A stretch of 64,000 nucleotides of DNA from Cryobacterium sp. Y82 (GTDB lineage: Bacteria; Actinomycetota; Actinomycetes; Actinomycetales; Microbacteriaceae): positions 62,001 to 126,000 of the forward strand of contig NZ_PJJJ01000031.1 of assembly GCF_002929495.1 (NCBI RefSeq), given 5' to 3'. Positions 26,771 through 35,794 of this stretch are shown piece by piece. The notes beneath the pieces were generated by a model. It did no database searches. It had not been told where the DNA came from and worked only from the letters and a program-made list of their open reading frames with translations. How positions within the stretch are numbered: position 1 is the first letter of the stretch; each line of letters opens with the position of its first letter. Both the position numbers and the translations under genes were made by a program.

Positions 26771-29700
26771 TTAGCGTGGACGCACCGAGACGAGCAGATC
26801 GCCCGCATCGACCTGCTGGGTGAGCGGGATGGCGACGCGTTCGATGGTCCCGGCGATCGGCGAGGTGATCGCCGCTTCCATCTTCATGGCTTCGATCGAC
26901 GCGACGCTCTGGCCGGCTTCGACGTGCGTACCCTCTTCGACCTGCAGGGTGACCACGCCGGAGAACGGGGCGGCGATCTGGCCGGGCTGGTTGGCATCCG
27001 CTTTCTCGGCGACCTTGGTTTGCACGGTGATGCTCGTGTCACGCACGAACACCGGGCGAAGCTGGCCGTTGAGAATGGTCATGACGGTGCGCATGCCCTT
27101 GTCGTCGGCCTCACCGATCGCTTCAAGGCCCACGTAGAGCCGCACACCCTTGGCAATTTCAACGGCATGCTCCTGGCCCTGCTGAAGGCCGTAGAGGTAG
27201 TCGACGGTGTCGACAACCGAGAGGTCGCCGTAGCTTTCCCTGACCTGTTCGAATTGGCGGGTCGGCGCGGGGAACAAGAGCTGATTGAGCATGGCACGAC
27301 GTTCCACACTCGAGGCGCCGAGCGCGGCGCGCTCCCCCGCGGTGATCTCGGTGACGCCGACGCGCACGTCACGTCCCGCGAGCACCTTGGTGCGAAACGG
27401 CTCGGGCCAGCCGCCGGGCAGGTCTCCGAGCTCGCCCGCCATGAAGCCGATGACCGAGTCGGGGACATCGTAGTTGCCCGGGTTTTGCTCGAAGTCGGCC
27501 GGATCGGCCTTCACCGCGGCGAGGTAGAGGGCGAGGTCGCCGACCACCTTGGACGAGGGAGTGACCTTGGGAACTCGTCCAAGAATCGTGTTCGCGGCGG
27601 TGTACATGTCTTCGATCAGTTCGAAGTGGTCGGCCAGGCCGAGCGCGACGGCCTGGGTGCGCAGGTTCGACAGCTGCCCGCCGGGGATCTCGTGCGAATA
27701 CACCCGGCCGGTCGGTGCGGACAGGCCCGATTCGAACGGGGAGTACAGGGTGCGCACGGCCTCCCAGTACGGCTCGAGGTCGGTCGTTGCCTTGAGCGAA
27801 ATGCCGGTGTCGCGTTCGGTGTGGGCGAGGGCGGCCACGAGAGAGGATGCCGACGGCTGGCTGGTTGTGCCGGCCATCGGAGCGGATGCGACGTCGACGG
27901 CGTCGGCGCCGGCGCGAGCTGCGGCCAGCAGCGTGGCGAGCTGGCCGCCCGGGGTGTCGTGGGTGTGCACGTGGACGGGCAGGTCGAAGCGTTCCCGGAA
28001 CGCGGCCACGAGCTTCTCGGCGGCGCTCGGCCGGAGCAACCCGGCCATGTCCTTGATGCCGATCACGTGCGCGCCGCTTTCAACGATCTGATCGGCCAGG
28101 CGCAGGTAGTAGTCGAGGGTGTAGAGATTCTCGGCCGGGTCGAGCAAATCTCCGGTGTAGCAGACAGCGACCTCGGCCAGGGCAGTGCCGGTATTCAGCA
28201 CCGCGTCGATAGCCGGCCGCATCTGCGACACGTCGTTCAGTGCGTCGAAGATGCGAAAGATGTCCACGCCGGTGTCGGTCGCCTCGCGCACGAACGCGTC
28301 GGTCACCTCGGTCGGGTAGGGGGTGTAGCCCACTGTGTTGCGGCCGCGCAGCAGCATCTGCAGGTTGATGTTCGGCAGGGCCTCGCGCAGGCTCGCGAGG
28401 CGCTCCCACGGGTCTTCGCCGAGAAAACGCAGCGCCACGTCGTAGGTGGCGCCGCCCCAGGCCTCGACCGAAAGCAGCTGCGGCGTAAGCCGCGCGACAT
28501 AGGGTGCAACGGCGACGAGGTCCTTGGTGCGCACCCGGGTCGCCAGCAGCGACTGGTGTGCATCCCGGAACGTCGTGTCGGTCACGGCCAGCGCGGTCTG
28601 GGCACGTAAGGAGGCGGCGAACTTGGTGGGGCCGAGCAGCTGCAGCTTCTGCCGCGAGCCGTCGGGGGCGGGCTGGGTGATGTCGAGCTGTGGCAGCTTG
28701 TCACGCGGGTGCACCGTGGTCGGCGGAGCGCCGTTGGGCTGGTTGACGGTGACCTCGGCGAGCCAGTTGAGAATCTTGGTGCCGCGGTCCTTGGATTCGC
28801 GGCCGCGCAGCAGCTCCGGGCGCTCGTCGATGAACGAGGTGCTGAGGTCGCCGGCAGCGAAGTCGGCGTCGTCGAGCACGGCCTGCAAAAAGGAGATGTT
28901 GGTGGACACGCCGCGAATGCGGAATTCGGCCAGCGCTCGCTTGGAGCGCACAACGGCGGCGGCGTAGTCCCGGCCGCGACAGGTTAGCTTGGCGAGCATC
29001 GAGTCGAAGTGTGGGCTGATCTGCGCGCCCGTGTTGATGGTTCCACCGTCCAGGCGGATGCCGGCGCCACCGGGTGAGCGATAGGTGGTGATCTTGCCGG
29101 TGTCGGGGCGGAACCCCGCCGCGGGGTCTTCGGTCGTGATGCGGCACTGCAGGGCTGCGCCGCGCAGGCGGATCTCGCCCTGGGTCAGGCCGATCTCTTC
29201 GAGGGTCTCCCCCGCAGCGATGCGAATCTGCGCCTGCACGAGGTCGACATCGGTGACCTCTTCGGTCACGGTGTGCTCCACCTGGATGCGGGGGTTCATC
29301 TCGATGAACACGTGCTGCCCGGCGCGTTCACCGACGGTGTCGAGCAAAAATTCGACGGTGCCCGCGTTGACATAGCCGATCGACCGCGCGAATTTGATCG
29401 CGTCGGCGTAGAGCTGCACCCGGATCTCATCGCTGAGGTTCGGCGCGGGGGCAATCTCAATCACCTTCTGGTGCCGACGCTGCACCGAGCAGTCGCGCTC
29501 GAACAGGTGCACGGTTTCGCCAGAAGCATCCGCCAGAATCTGCACCTCGATGTGTCGGGGGCGCAGCACCGCAGCCTCCAGGAACATCGTCGGGTCGCCG
29601 AAGGCACTGGTGGCCTCACGCATGGCCTCTTCAAGAGCCCCGCGCAGCTCGCTCTTCTTCGCCACCCGGCGCATGCCGCGTCCGCCACCGCCAGCGACGG

Positions 29701-30175
29701 CCTTGGCGAAGATGGGGAAGCCGATCTCATCGGCCTGGCTGATCAACAGTTCGACATCGGTCGACGGTTGTGTCGACTTGAGCACGGGTACGCCCGCAGC
29801 GATAGCGTGTTCCTTCGCGGTGACCTTGTTGCCGGCCATTTCGAGTACGTCGGCGCCCGGACCGATAAATGTGATGCCGGCAGCAACGGCCGCATCGGCC
29901 AGTTCGGGGTTCTCCGACAGAAAACCGTAGCCGGGATAAATGGCGTCGGCGCCACATTCCCTGGCCACGCGGATGATTTCGCTCACGTCGAGGTAAGCGC
30001 GAACCGGGTGCCCGACCTCACCAATCTGGTACGCCTCATCCGCTTTCAGACGGTGCAAAGAGTTGCGGTCCTCGAATGGAAACACCGCCACGGTCTTGGC
30101 TCCGAGCTCGTAAGCCGCGCGCATGGCACGAATCGCGATCTCTCCGCGGTTGGCAACAAGGATTTTCTCAAACAT
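26771..30175 (-). CDS. pyc: Pyruvate carboxylase
   Basis: Biotin-dependent anaplerotic enzyme making oxaloacetate from pyruvate and bicarbonate. The single 1134-residue chain has biotin carboxylase (about 1-450; ANRGEIAIRAMRAAYELG, GGGGRGMRRV, FIEMNPRIQVEHTVTEEVT), carboxyltransferase (about 515-800; DTTFRDAHQSLLATRVRT, VHVHTHDTPG), a PYC/OADA linker domain and a C-terminal biotinyl domain with AMKMEA (biotin on Lys1098). ATG 30175 follows AAAGG by five bases; the open frame starts ten codons earlier without support. An operator-like repeat (30208-30228) sits just upstream. Confidence 0.97.
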   Translation of the reverse strand: MFEKILVANRGEIAIRAMRAAYELGAKTVAVFPFEDRNSLHRLKADEAYQIGEVGHPVRAYLDVSEIIRVARECGADAIYPGYGFLSENPELADAAVAAGITFIGPGADVLEMAGNKVTAKEHAIAAGVPVLKSTQPSTDVELLISQADEIGFPIFAKAVAGGGGRGMRRVAKKSELRGALEEAMREATSAFGDPTMFLEAAVLRPRHIEVQILADASGETVHLFERDCSVQRRHQKVIEIAPAPNLSDEIRVQLYADAIKFARSIGYVNAGTVEFLLDTVGERAGQHVFIEMNPRIQVEHTVTEEVTDVDLVQAQIRIAAGETLEEIGLTQGEIRLRGAALQCRITTEDPAAGFRPDTGKITTYRSPGGAGIRLDGGTINTGAQISPHFDSMLAKLTCRGRDYAAAVVRSKRALAEFRIRGVSTNISFLQAVLDDADFAAGDLSTSFIDERPELLRGRESKDRGTKILNWLAEVTVNQPNGAPPTTVHPRDKLPQLDITQPAPDGSRQKLQLLGPTKFAASLRAQTALAVTDTTFRDAHQSLLATRVRTKDLVAVAPYVARLTPQLLSVEAWGGATYDVALRFLGEDPWERLASLREALPNINLQMLLRGRNTVGYTPYPTEVTDAFVREATDTGVDIFRIFDALNDVSQMRPAIDAVLNTGTALAEVAVCYTGDLLDPAENLYTLDYYLRLADQIVESGAHVIGIKDMAGLLRPSAAEKLVAAFRERFDLPVHVHTHDTPGGQLATLLAAARAGADAVDVASAPMAGTTSQPSASSLVAALAHTERDTGISLKATTDLEPYWEAVRTLYSPFESGLSAPTGRVYSHEIPGGQLSNLRTQAVALGLADHFELIEDMYTAANTILGRVPKVTPSSKVVGDLALYLAAVKADPADFEQNPGNYDVPDSVIGFMAGELGDLPGGWPEPFRTKVLAGRDVRVGVTEITAGERAALGASSVERRAMLNQLLFPAPTRQFEQVRESYGDLSVVDTVDYLYGLQQGQEHAVEIAKGVRLYVGLEAIGEADDKGMRTVMTILNGQLRPVFVRDTSITVQTKVAEKADANQPGQIAAPFSGVVTLQVEEGTHVEAGQSVASIEAMKMEAAITSPIAGTIERVAIPLTQQVDAGDLLVSVRPR

Positions 30176-30207
30176 GCAAGCCTTTCGAGGGCGTACGTGG
30201 CACACAG

Positions 30208-30228
30208 CTAACGGTTAGGTTCTCTAAC
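30208..30228. promoter_or_regulatory. CTAAC/GTTAG inverted repeat between pyc and parA
   Basis: CTAAC (30208-30212), GTTAG (30214-30218) and CTAAC (30224-30228) lie between the divergent pyruvate carboxylase and parA genes. The GTTAG-N5-CTAAC core has the same layout as the GTTAG-N5-CTAAT in the crtR-idi intergenic region. It overlaps TAGGTT (30216-30221), a possible -10 box for parA. Binding protein unknown. Confidence 0.45.
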
Positions 30229-30253
30229 ACTAGTGAAGGTAACGTTGCTACTC

Positions 30254-31066
30254 ATGCACGTACTCAGCGTAAGTTCCCTCAAGGGTGGTGTCGGCAAGAC
30301 CACTGTGACCCTTGGTCTGGCTTCTGCTGCCTTCGCCCGTGGCGTGCGAACACTCGTCGTGGATCTCGATCCGCAGTCCGATGTGTCAACCGGCATGGAT
30401 ATCCAGGTTGCCGGTCACCTCAATGTTGCCGATGTCCTTGGTTCGCCCAAAGAAAAGACGGTTCGCGCGGCGATCGCCCCGAGCGGATGGACCCGCAATC
30501 GCCCAGGCACCATCGACGTCATGATCGGGAGCCCTTCGGCGATCAATTTTGACGGGCCGCACCCGAGCATCCGCGATATCTGGAAACTCGAGGAGGCTCT
30601 CTCGACGATCGAGAAAGACTATGAGCTCGTGCTCATCGACTGTGCCCCCTCCCTCAACGCCCTTACGCGTACCGGCTGGGCTGCCAGCGACCGAGTTGCG
30701 GTCGTCACCGAGCCGGGGCTGTTCTCGGTCGCTGCTGCCGATCGTGCGCTACGTGCGATCGAAGAAATCCGTCGTGGCCTGAGCCCGCGACTGCAGCCGC
30801 TCGGCATCATCGTGAACCGGGCCCGTACAGCTTCGCTCGAGCACCAGTTCCGGATCAAAGAGTTGCGCGACATGTTCGGGCCGCTCGTGCTGAGCCCGCA
30901 GCTGCCGGAGCGCACATCGCTACAGCAGGCGCAGGGCGCCGCGAAGCCGCTGCACATCTGGCCGGGTGACAGTGCCCTCGAAATGGCCGGCTATTTTGAC
31001 CAACTGCTCGACCGGGTGCTGCGTACAGCGCGCATCGGTGAGTACGCCGAGGCTCCCGTGGGTTAA
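30254..31066 (+). CDS. Orphan ParA-family ATPase
   Basis: A 270-residue P-loop ATPase of the ParA/Soj family: deviant Walker A LKGGVGKTTVTLGLA (near 9-23), VVDLDPQSDVSTG (switch I), LVLIDCAPSLNALT (Walker B), and late VNRARTASLEHQFRIKEL. It starts directly with the ATPase fold, without the helix-turn-helix of plasmid ParA. No parB or parS is visible nearby, and chromosomal parAB normally lies near the origin, so this may position another cargo. Start ATG 30254 is preferred as it begins the fold; GTG 30233 is an alternative seven codons upstream. Confidence 0.82.
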   Translation: MHVLSVSSLKGGVGKTTVTLGLASAAFARGVRTLVVDLDPQSDVSTGMDIQVAGHLNVADVLGSPKEKTVRAAIAPSGWTRNRPGTIDVMIGSPSAINFDGPHPSIRDIWKLEEALSTIEKDYELVLIDCAPSLNALTRTGWAASDRVAVVTEPGLFSVAAADRALRAIEEIRRGLSPRLQPLGIIVNRARTASLEHQFRIKELRDMFGPLVLSPQLPERTSLQQAQGAAKPLHIWPGDSALEMAGYFDQLLDRVLRTARIGEYAEAPVG

Positions 31067-31221
31067 GAGCTGTCTTCGGGTGCTGCGGCGTTCGAACCTG
31101 CTCGTCTGCGTCGTCGCCGAAACGGACCTGCACCAGGTGCGGTAGGTTGTTCGCCTCCCTCCAAACGGCGCAACTGCCGCGTACCGCGCTTTGGCGGCTA
31201 TCGCGGCGGGGACAGCGAGAG

Positions 31222-31773
31222 CTAGGAGATTTTGCGGGTGGTACGGCGGGCAGCTAGCTCGTCGGTGGGGTCGACGGGCTGCATGTCGAGTTCGACCAGA
31301 CTGGTCTCGACTTCGCGGAGCACCTTGCCGACGGCAATGCCGAAGACGCCCTGGCCACGGCTGACCAGGTCAATGACCTCGTCGTTGGAGGTGCACAGGT
31401 AGACGCTGGCGCCGTCACTCATGAGCGTGGTCTGCGCGAGGTCGCTGATACCCGACTCGCGCAGCTGGTTGACGGCGGTGCGAATTTGCTGCAGGGAGAT
31501 GCCAGTGTCGAGCAGACGCTTGACGAGCTTGAGCACGAGAATGTCGCGAAAGCCGTAGAGGCGCTGGGAGCCGGAACCGGCCGCGCCGCGCACCGTGGGT
31601 TCAACCAGGCCAGTGCGGGCCCAGTAGTCGAGTTGACGATAGCTGATGCCGGCGGCGCGCGCGGCGACTGCACCGCGGTAGCCGGAGTTCTCATCAAGCT
31701 CGGGCATGCCATCGGTGAACAGCAGTCCTAACGAGTAACGCGAAGCGTCAGCATCAGGCTTGAGCTCACTCAT
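31222..31773 (-). CDS. MerR-family transcriptional regulator (Rv1830-like)
   Basis: A 183-residue regulator. After about 30 polar residues comes a MerR-type winged helix-turn-helix (YRGAVAARAAGISYRQLDYWARTGLVEPTVR, then SQRLYGFRDILVLKLVKRLLDTGISLQQI), followed by a C-terminal domain (VYLCTSNDEVIDLVSRGQGVFGIAVGKVLREVE) shared with mycobacterial Rv1830. ATG 31773 has GAGAGG 8 bases upstream. Mycobacteria place Rv1830 close to a second MerR and garA, as here; the bifunctional nuclease gene usually between them is absent from this window. Target genes are not apparent. Confidence 0.82.
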   Translation of the reverse strand: MSELKPDADASRYSLGLLFTDGMPELDENSGYRGAVAARAAGISYRQLDYWARTGLVEPTVRGAAGSGSQRLYGFRDILVLKLVKRLLDTGISLQQIRTAVNQLRESGISDLAQTTLMSDGASVYLCTSNDEVIDLVSRGQGVFGIAVGKVLREVETSLVELDMQPVDPTDELAARRTTRKIS

Positions 31774-32052
31774 AGGGTTGCCTCTCGGGGGTTCCATCGT
31801 GCGGTGACTGAACGCTGCAATCAAGCGAGACTCGGTCACGGTGGTGCGGAATCAAACTGGTGCGGACGTGCGGTAGTGCTGGTTTACGAAAACGTTGTGC
31901 TTGACGGCACTCCCTACGGTACCGAGGTGCAGGGCTTGTGGGCCTGACATCCGCTTGACCGGTTTGGCGTGTCGGTCGACTACAGTAAGCGGCAGCCGAC
32001 GCGATTGGAACAAAGGCCGCTGGCGCCGCCTGTGCCTGCGCCAGTCTACGAC
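31774..32052. other. 279-base intergenic region without a recognisable gene
   Basis: Lies between the two MerR genes, where mycobacteria have the Rv1829 bifunctional-nuclease gene. I found no coding remnant of it, no terminator and no convincing promoter; it should hold the promoter of the Rv1830-like gene on the minus strand. Confidence 0.5.
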
Positions 32053-32787
32053 CTACTTGGTCAGTCGGCCCAGTGCTGACCGAATCAGGCTGCCTCGAAT
32101 AATCTCAAGCTGCCCGGCAATTTCCACGGCCATTTCAGCCGCCTTGGCCCGACTGGAGGCGTCTTTGCGACGGGAAAGCGGTACGAGAGCGCTTTCGATG
32201 AGGCCGAGTTCACGTTCAGCAGCCCCGCGAAAGCCCCGGAGGTGCCGTGGCTCGATCCCGCTGCGCTGCAGTTCGACGAGGGCACGCAGCACGCGCAGCA
32301 CGCCGTCGCCGTAGTGTTCGGCGGGCAGAATAATCGACGCGGATACGGCGTCATGGAGGAGAGAGGCGGAGGCTCCGGCCTCGCGCAGCAGATCGTCGCG
32401 GGTCAAACGTCGCAACGTTCCTAGCATTGACGGTCCGGGGGTGGTTCCGCCCGGCAGCACCGGCGACAGCCCGGCATCCAGGTCGGCAAGATAGGAGCGG
32501 ATGACTTTCAACGGCAGGTATTGATCGCGCTGCATCGACAGGATCAGTCTCAAACGATCGACATCGCTGGCGCAGAACTTACGATAACCGGATTCCGTGC
32601 GGGCCGGTGCAACGAGGCCCTGTTCCTCAAGGAAGCGCAGTTTCGATGGGGTCAGATCGGTAAATTCCGGCGTGAGTCGCGCCAGCACCTGGCCGATACT
32701 CAGCAGCGGCACTGATCCCGAAGCGTGCCCGTGAGCTGCCGATGAAGACACAGGCACGGAACGAGCCTGGGCGGAGTTTGCCGCCAC
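32053..32787 (-). CDS. ftsR: MerR-family regulator FtsR
   Basis: A 244-residue MerR-type regulator resembling Rv1828 and corynebacterial FtsR, which activates ftsZ transcription in C. glutamicum. The helix-turn-helix region reads LSIGQVLARLTPEFTDLTPSKLRFLEEQGLVAPARTESGYRKFCASDVDRLRLIL (about 32-86), followed by a helical C-terminal domain with two blocks. About 30 Ala/Ser-rich residues precede the fold. The GTG start overlaps the garA stop as TAGTG, so both are translated from one message. Placement next to garA is conserved in actinobacteria. Confidence 0.85.
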   Translation of the reverse strand: MAANSAQARSVPVSSSAAHGHASGSVPLLSIGQVLARLTPEFTDLTPSKLRFLEEQGLVAPARTESGYRKFCASDVDRLRLILSMQRDQYLPLKVIRSYLADLDAGLSPVLPGGTTPGPSMLGTLRRLTRDDLLREAGASASLLHDAVSASIILPAEHYGDGVLRVLRALVELQRSGIEPRHLRGFRGAAERELGLIESALVPLSRRKDASSRAKAAEMAVEIAGQLEIIRGSLIRSALGRLTK

Positions 32788-33401
32788 TACTCGCTCGTCG
32801 CGCGGGCGAGGTCGAGGCGCGAAGCGTAGAAGGTGAGGCGAAACTTGCCAACCTGCACTTCGGCGCCGTCGGTCAGAGCAGCCGTTTCGATTCGTTCACC
32901 ATCGAAGTAGGTGCCGTTGAGCGAACCGAGGTCTTTCACCGTAAATGATGTGCCGTTGCGCAGAAACTCGGCGTGCCGACGCGACACCGTGACATCGTCG
33001 AGAAAAATGTCAGCGTTGGGATGGCGACCGACGCTCGTGAGGTCAGCGTCGAGGAGAAAGCGGGCACCGGCATTGGGCCCGCGACGCACGACCATAAGTG
33101 CCGAACCCGAGGGCAAAGCCGCGATGGACTCCTGCTCCTCCACGGTCACGTTGGAATCGATGAACGCGATCTGGGCGGCGAACTCCTGGCTGAAGTTCAT
33201 GGTTGTGTCGGTGCTGAGCATGTCGTGCACCGTCGTCGATTCGCCGGGCGTCTCGTCACCGGGCGAGCCAGGGTTGGAGGATGCTGGGGTTGACTGCGCC
33301 TTGCTGGGCATTGCTTCGCCTGTCGTCGGGTTTTCGCTCTGATCTGCGGGCACGGGCTCGTTCTGCTCCTTGAAATTGTTCTTTCCGGATTGATCGACCA
33401 T
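32787..33401 (-). CDS. garA: FHA-domain metabolic regulator GarA/OdhI
   Basis: A 204-residue FHA protein. In other actinobacteria GarA/OdhI is phosphorylated by PASTA kinases and controls 2-oxoglutarate dehydrogenase and glutamate metabolism. The C-terminal FHA domain shows GRHPNADIFLDDVTVSRRHAEF and LGSLNGTYFDGERIE (phosphothreonine-binding Arg, Ser and Asn). Residues 65-70 read DTTMNF, in the place of the ETTSVF phosphorylation motif; the two threonines are kept. The N-terminal 60 residues are unusually long and polar. ATG 33401 is chosen for AGGAGG at 6-base spacing; ATG 33404 is one codon longer. Confidence 0.9.
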   Translation of the reverse strand: MVDQSGKNNFKEQNEPVPADQSENPTTGEAMPSKAQSTPASSNPGSPGDETPGESTTVHDMLSTDTTMNFSQEFAAQIAFIDSNVTVEEQESIAALPSGSALMVVRRGPNAGARFLLDADLTSVGRHPNADIFLDDVTVSRRHAEFLRNGTSFTVKDLGSLNGTYFDGERIETAALTDGAEVQVGKFRLTFYASRLDLARATSE

Positions 33402-33414
33402 CATGCACCTCCTA

Positions 33415-34029
33415 TCATTCCAGCGTATCGGAAGATCCACCCGGGCCGACCCTCGGCAGTCGAATCACTCGCATCGCTTCAATGGCGTAGACGATGCCGG
33501 CCCACCAATACAGGAATGCGCCCCACAGGGCAAATGCCCACCCCACCGGTTGCGACCACCATTCCAGTTGCGGAAAGGCCTGCCCGAGCATGATCATCGG
33601 CAGTGCGTAGAACAGGCAGAAGGTAGCAACCTTGCCCAGGTCGTGCACCGGCAGCGGGCCAAACCCAAAGTTGGCGAGGATAACCCCGAGGATCAGCAGA
33701 AAAATGTCGCGTCCAACCACGATCAGCACAATCCACCACGGGACCAGATCACGCCAGGCGAGTCCGATCAGAGCGGCAAAGATATAGAGCCGATCGGCGG
33801 CCGGATCCAGCAACTGCCCGAGACGAGTGATCTGGTTCCAGCGCCGCGCGAGAAAGCCGTCGAGCCAGTCGCTGAAACTGGAGATGCTGAGCACGACCAA
33901 GGCCCAGGCATCCTCTCCCTGGGCGAGGAGCACGAGAAAAACCGGCACCAGCAGCAACCGCAGAAAGCTCAGCATGTTGGGTAGGTTGAACACCCGATCG
34001 CTCACCACGCCGTTCGTTGCCCCTGTCAC
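33415..34029 (-). CDS. pgsA: CDP-alcohol phosphatidyltransferase, probably phosphatidylglycerophosphate synthase
   Basis: A 204-residue integral membrane enzyme of phospholipid synthesis. It has five to six membrane segments and the CDP-alcohol transferase signature in SDWLDGFLARRWNQITRLG followed by QLLDPAADR, i.e. DGxxAR-x8-GxxxDxxxD with all aspartates present. The neighbourhood (garA, MerR) matches mycobacterial pgsA2. The start is GTG. Substrate is probably glycerol 3-phosphate but cardiolipin or another head group cannot be excluded. Confidence 0.82.
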   Translation of the reverse strand: MTGATNGVVSDRVFNLPNMLSFLRLLLVPVFLVLLAQGEDAWALVVLSISSFSDWLDGFLARRWNQITRLGQLLDPAADRLYIFAALIGLAWRDLVPWWIVLIVVGRDIFLLILGVILANFGFGPLPVHDLGKVATFCLFYALPMIMLGQAFPQLEWWSQPVGWAFALWGAFLYWWAGIVYAIEAMRVIRLPRVGPGGSSDTLE

Positions 34030-34057
34030 AGTGCGAGTCTATCGAGTAGGGCCAGAT

Positions 34058-34573
34058 TCAGCCCAGCTGCCCGCGCAGTGTGGGCCAGCTGGCGGCAAAA
34101 CCAGGATGGAGGGCGAGGAGGTCAACGGTATCGGTCGATACCCAACGCAGGGCGATGCTTTCCTGGTCGCTGATGACGGGTGTAAATTCCTGCGTCGCCT
34201 CCACGACGACGGTGGTGTATGACCAGAATCCGAGGTCGAGTACAGAGATGAATTTAACCTGCACCAGGTCGGCTGGCACGCCGGCTTCCTCCCTGGCTTC
34301 GCGCAGAGCAGCGTCGATCGCGCTTTCATTTTCGTGGCGAGCACCACCGGGCAGCCCCCAGGTGTCGCCGAAATGGCTCCACAGCGCGCGGTGCTGCAGC
34401 AACACTCCCCGGCGGGGGTGGTGCACGAGAAGTCCGGCGGCACCGAATCGGCCCCAAAATTTGCGGCCGTCGGGAGCGTGCACCCACGCATCGCCGCTGT
34501 CCAGATTGGGGCTTGCCGGGGGGATTGCAGCCCCGTGCGCCCGGTTTGCATCGACACCCGAACTGTCAGTCAT
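34058..34573 (-). CDS. Nudix hydrolase
   Basis: A 171-residue cytoplasmic Nudix protein. The Nudix box reads GGARHENESAIDAALREAREEAGV (GX5EX7REUXEEXGU intact), which binds the divalent metal for cleavage of a nucleoside diphosphate-linked compound. Preceding it is WGRFGAAGLLVHHPRRGVLLQHRALWSHFGDTWGLP. Substrate is not predictable. It precedes pgsA by 28 bases on the same strand. Confidence 0.85.
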   Translation of the reverse strand: MTDSSGVDANRAHGAAIPPASPNLDSGDAWVHAPDGRKFWGRFGAAGLLVHHPRRGVLLQHRALWSHFGDTWGLPGGARHENESAIDAALREAREEAGVPADLVQVKFISVLDLGFWSYTTVVVEATQEFTPVISDQESIALRWVSTDTVDLLALHPGFAASWPTLRGQLG

Positions 34574-34629
34574 GTTTCAAGCATGCCCCACACACGCGCC
34601 AGGTTCGTGCGCAACATCGTCCGATCCAC

Positions 34630-35184
34630 CTAGATCGACATGATCGCGTGCACCGGCGCAGTGCCGAGCCGTTCACGGCCGTGCAGGTCGATGAGCTCGA
34701 GCACGACGCCGACACCGGTGAGGGTATAGCCAGCCCGCTCGATGAGGCGGCTCGTGGCCGCAATCGTGCCGCCGGTGGCGAGTACATCGTCGAGGATGAG
34801 CACGCGAGTACCGGCCGGAAGCTGCCCGACTTCGAGTTCGAGACGGGCCGAGCCGTACTCCAGGTCGTATTCTTCGATCAAGACGGTGCCGGGCAGCTTG
34901 CCGCCCTTACGCACGGCCAGCACGGCGGCATTGGCCGCATAGCCGACGGCGGCGGCCAGCAGAAAGCCGCGTGCTTCGATGCCCGCTACGGCGTCGAACT
35001 GTCCGCGGTGCTGATCGGCGAGGTCATCGACGATCGCGCGAAAAGCGACGGCATCGGCAAAGACCGGGTTGAGGTCGCGAAACAGGATATTTGGCTGAGG
35101 AAAGTCAGGGTAGGAGGCCAGCAGAGCCTCGACGTGGGCGGCGGCCGATGACGGCGAAGCGTTAGGTGCAAAGAGATGAGTCAC
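34630..35184 (-). CDS. apt: Adenine phosphoribosyltransferase
   Basis: Purine salvage enzyme that makes AMP from adenine and PRPP. The 184-residue product has FPQPNILFRDLNPVFAD near the N-terminus, GIEARGFLLAAAVGYA, and the PRPP-binding VLILDDVLATGGTIAAT motif. Length and motifs are standard for Apt. GTG start. It is the first of a run of minus-strand genes ending at the MerR gene, but the 56-base gap to the Nudix gene leaves the operon uncertain. Confidence 0.93.
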   Translation of the reverse strand: MTHLFAPNASPSSAAAHVEALLASYPDFPQPNILFRDLNPVFADAVAFRAIVDDLADQHRGQFDAVAGIEARGFLLAAAVGYAANAAVLAVRKGGKLPGTVLIEEYDLEYGSARLELEVGQLPAGTRVLILDDVLATGGTIAATSRLIERAGYTLTGVGVVLELIDLHGRERLGTAPVHAIMSI

Positions 35185-35226
35185 TGCTTCATCTTAAGCG
35201 GCACGGGTATCACCGACAGAACGGTG

Positions 35227-35769
35227 TCAAGACTCAACTGACTGCTCGACAGTGGTCGCTTCGGCACGTGGCATGACGGCGATGGCGCTCATGGCGTCGA
35301 GAAAGTGCACCACGGCCGCCTGCTGGTCGGCCGTAAGGTCGAGGGCGACCTTCATCAGCTGCTCGTGGGTACCCGACAGCGCCCGTCGCATCTGGATGTG
35401 CGATGTCTCTGTGGCGAACAGCCTTTGGGCACGGCCGTCGTCGGGATCCACCTCACGGCGAATGTGACCGGAGGCCGTGAGCCTGGAGAGGAGTTTTGCC
35501 GTGGCGGCAGACGAGATATTTAGGAATTCGCTCAGGTATTTGGGGCTGGCAACCTGGTTCTCGCGTTCGCAGGCGATGAGGTGACGAAGGGCCACTAGGT
35601 CGGTTTCGTTGATGCACATGTCGGCCTGGGCGCGACGACGCATCATGGCATCAGCAACTCGAAACCGACGTACGGCGCGCAAAACCACTGTCGCCGAAGA
35701 AACTCCAGCATTCTTCGGGTCGTACCAGTACGTCCCTGCTGCTTGCGGGATACTCTCATCGTGGGACAT
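35227..35769 (-). CDS. MarR-family regulator, probable CrtR-type repressor of the carotenoid operon
   Basis: A 180-residue MarR-type winged helix-turn-helix protein: MCINETDLVALRHLIACERENQVASPKYLSEFLNISSAATAKLLSRLTASGHIRREVDPDDGRAQRLFATE contains the recognition helix and wing. It is divergent from idi-crtE-crtB-crtI. In Corynebacterium glutamicum the MarR protein CrtR, encoded at the same place, represses the crt operon and responds to geranylgeranyl diphosphate. I use ATG 35769; the open frame continues far upstream through the idi promoter and is not credible there. No strong ribosome-binding site is seen. The ligand is inferred from context only. Confidence 0.82.
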   Translation of the reverse strand: MSHDESIPQAAGTYWYDPKNAGVSSATVVLRAVRRFRVADAMMRRRAQADMCINETDLVALRHLIACERENQVASPKYLSEFLNISSAATAKLLSRLTASGHIRREVDPDDGRAQRLFATETSHIQMRRALSGTHEQLMKVALDLTADQQAAVVHFLDAMSAIAVMPRAEATTVEQSVES

Positions 35770-35794
35770 ATGCCCATGGTAACGTGAGCACTCG

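Noticed and set aside
26477-28609. 710-codon plus-strand open frame antisense to pyruvate carboxylase
   Set aside because: Translation is Gly/Arg/His-rich with no family motifs; the opposite strand encodes an unmistakable pyruvate carboxylase. Long antisense frames are common in GC-rich DNA.
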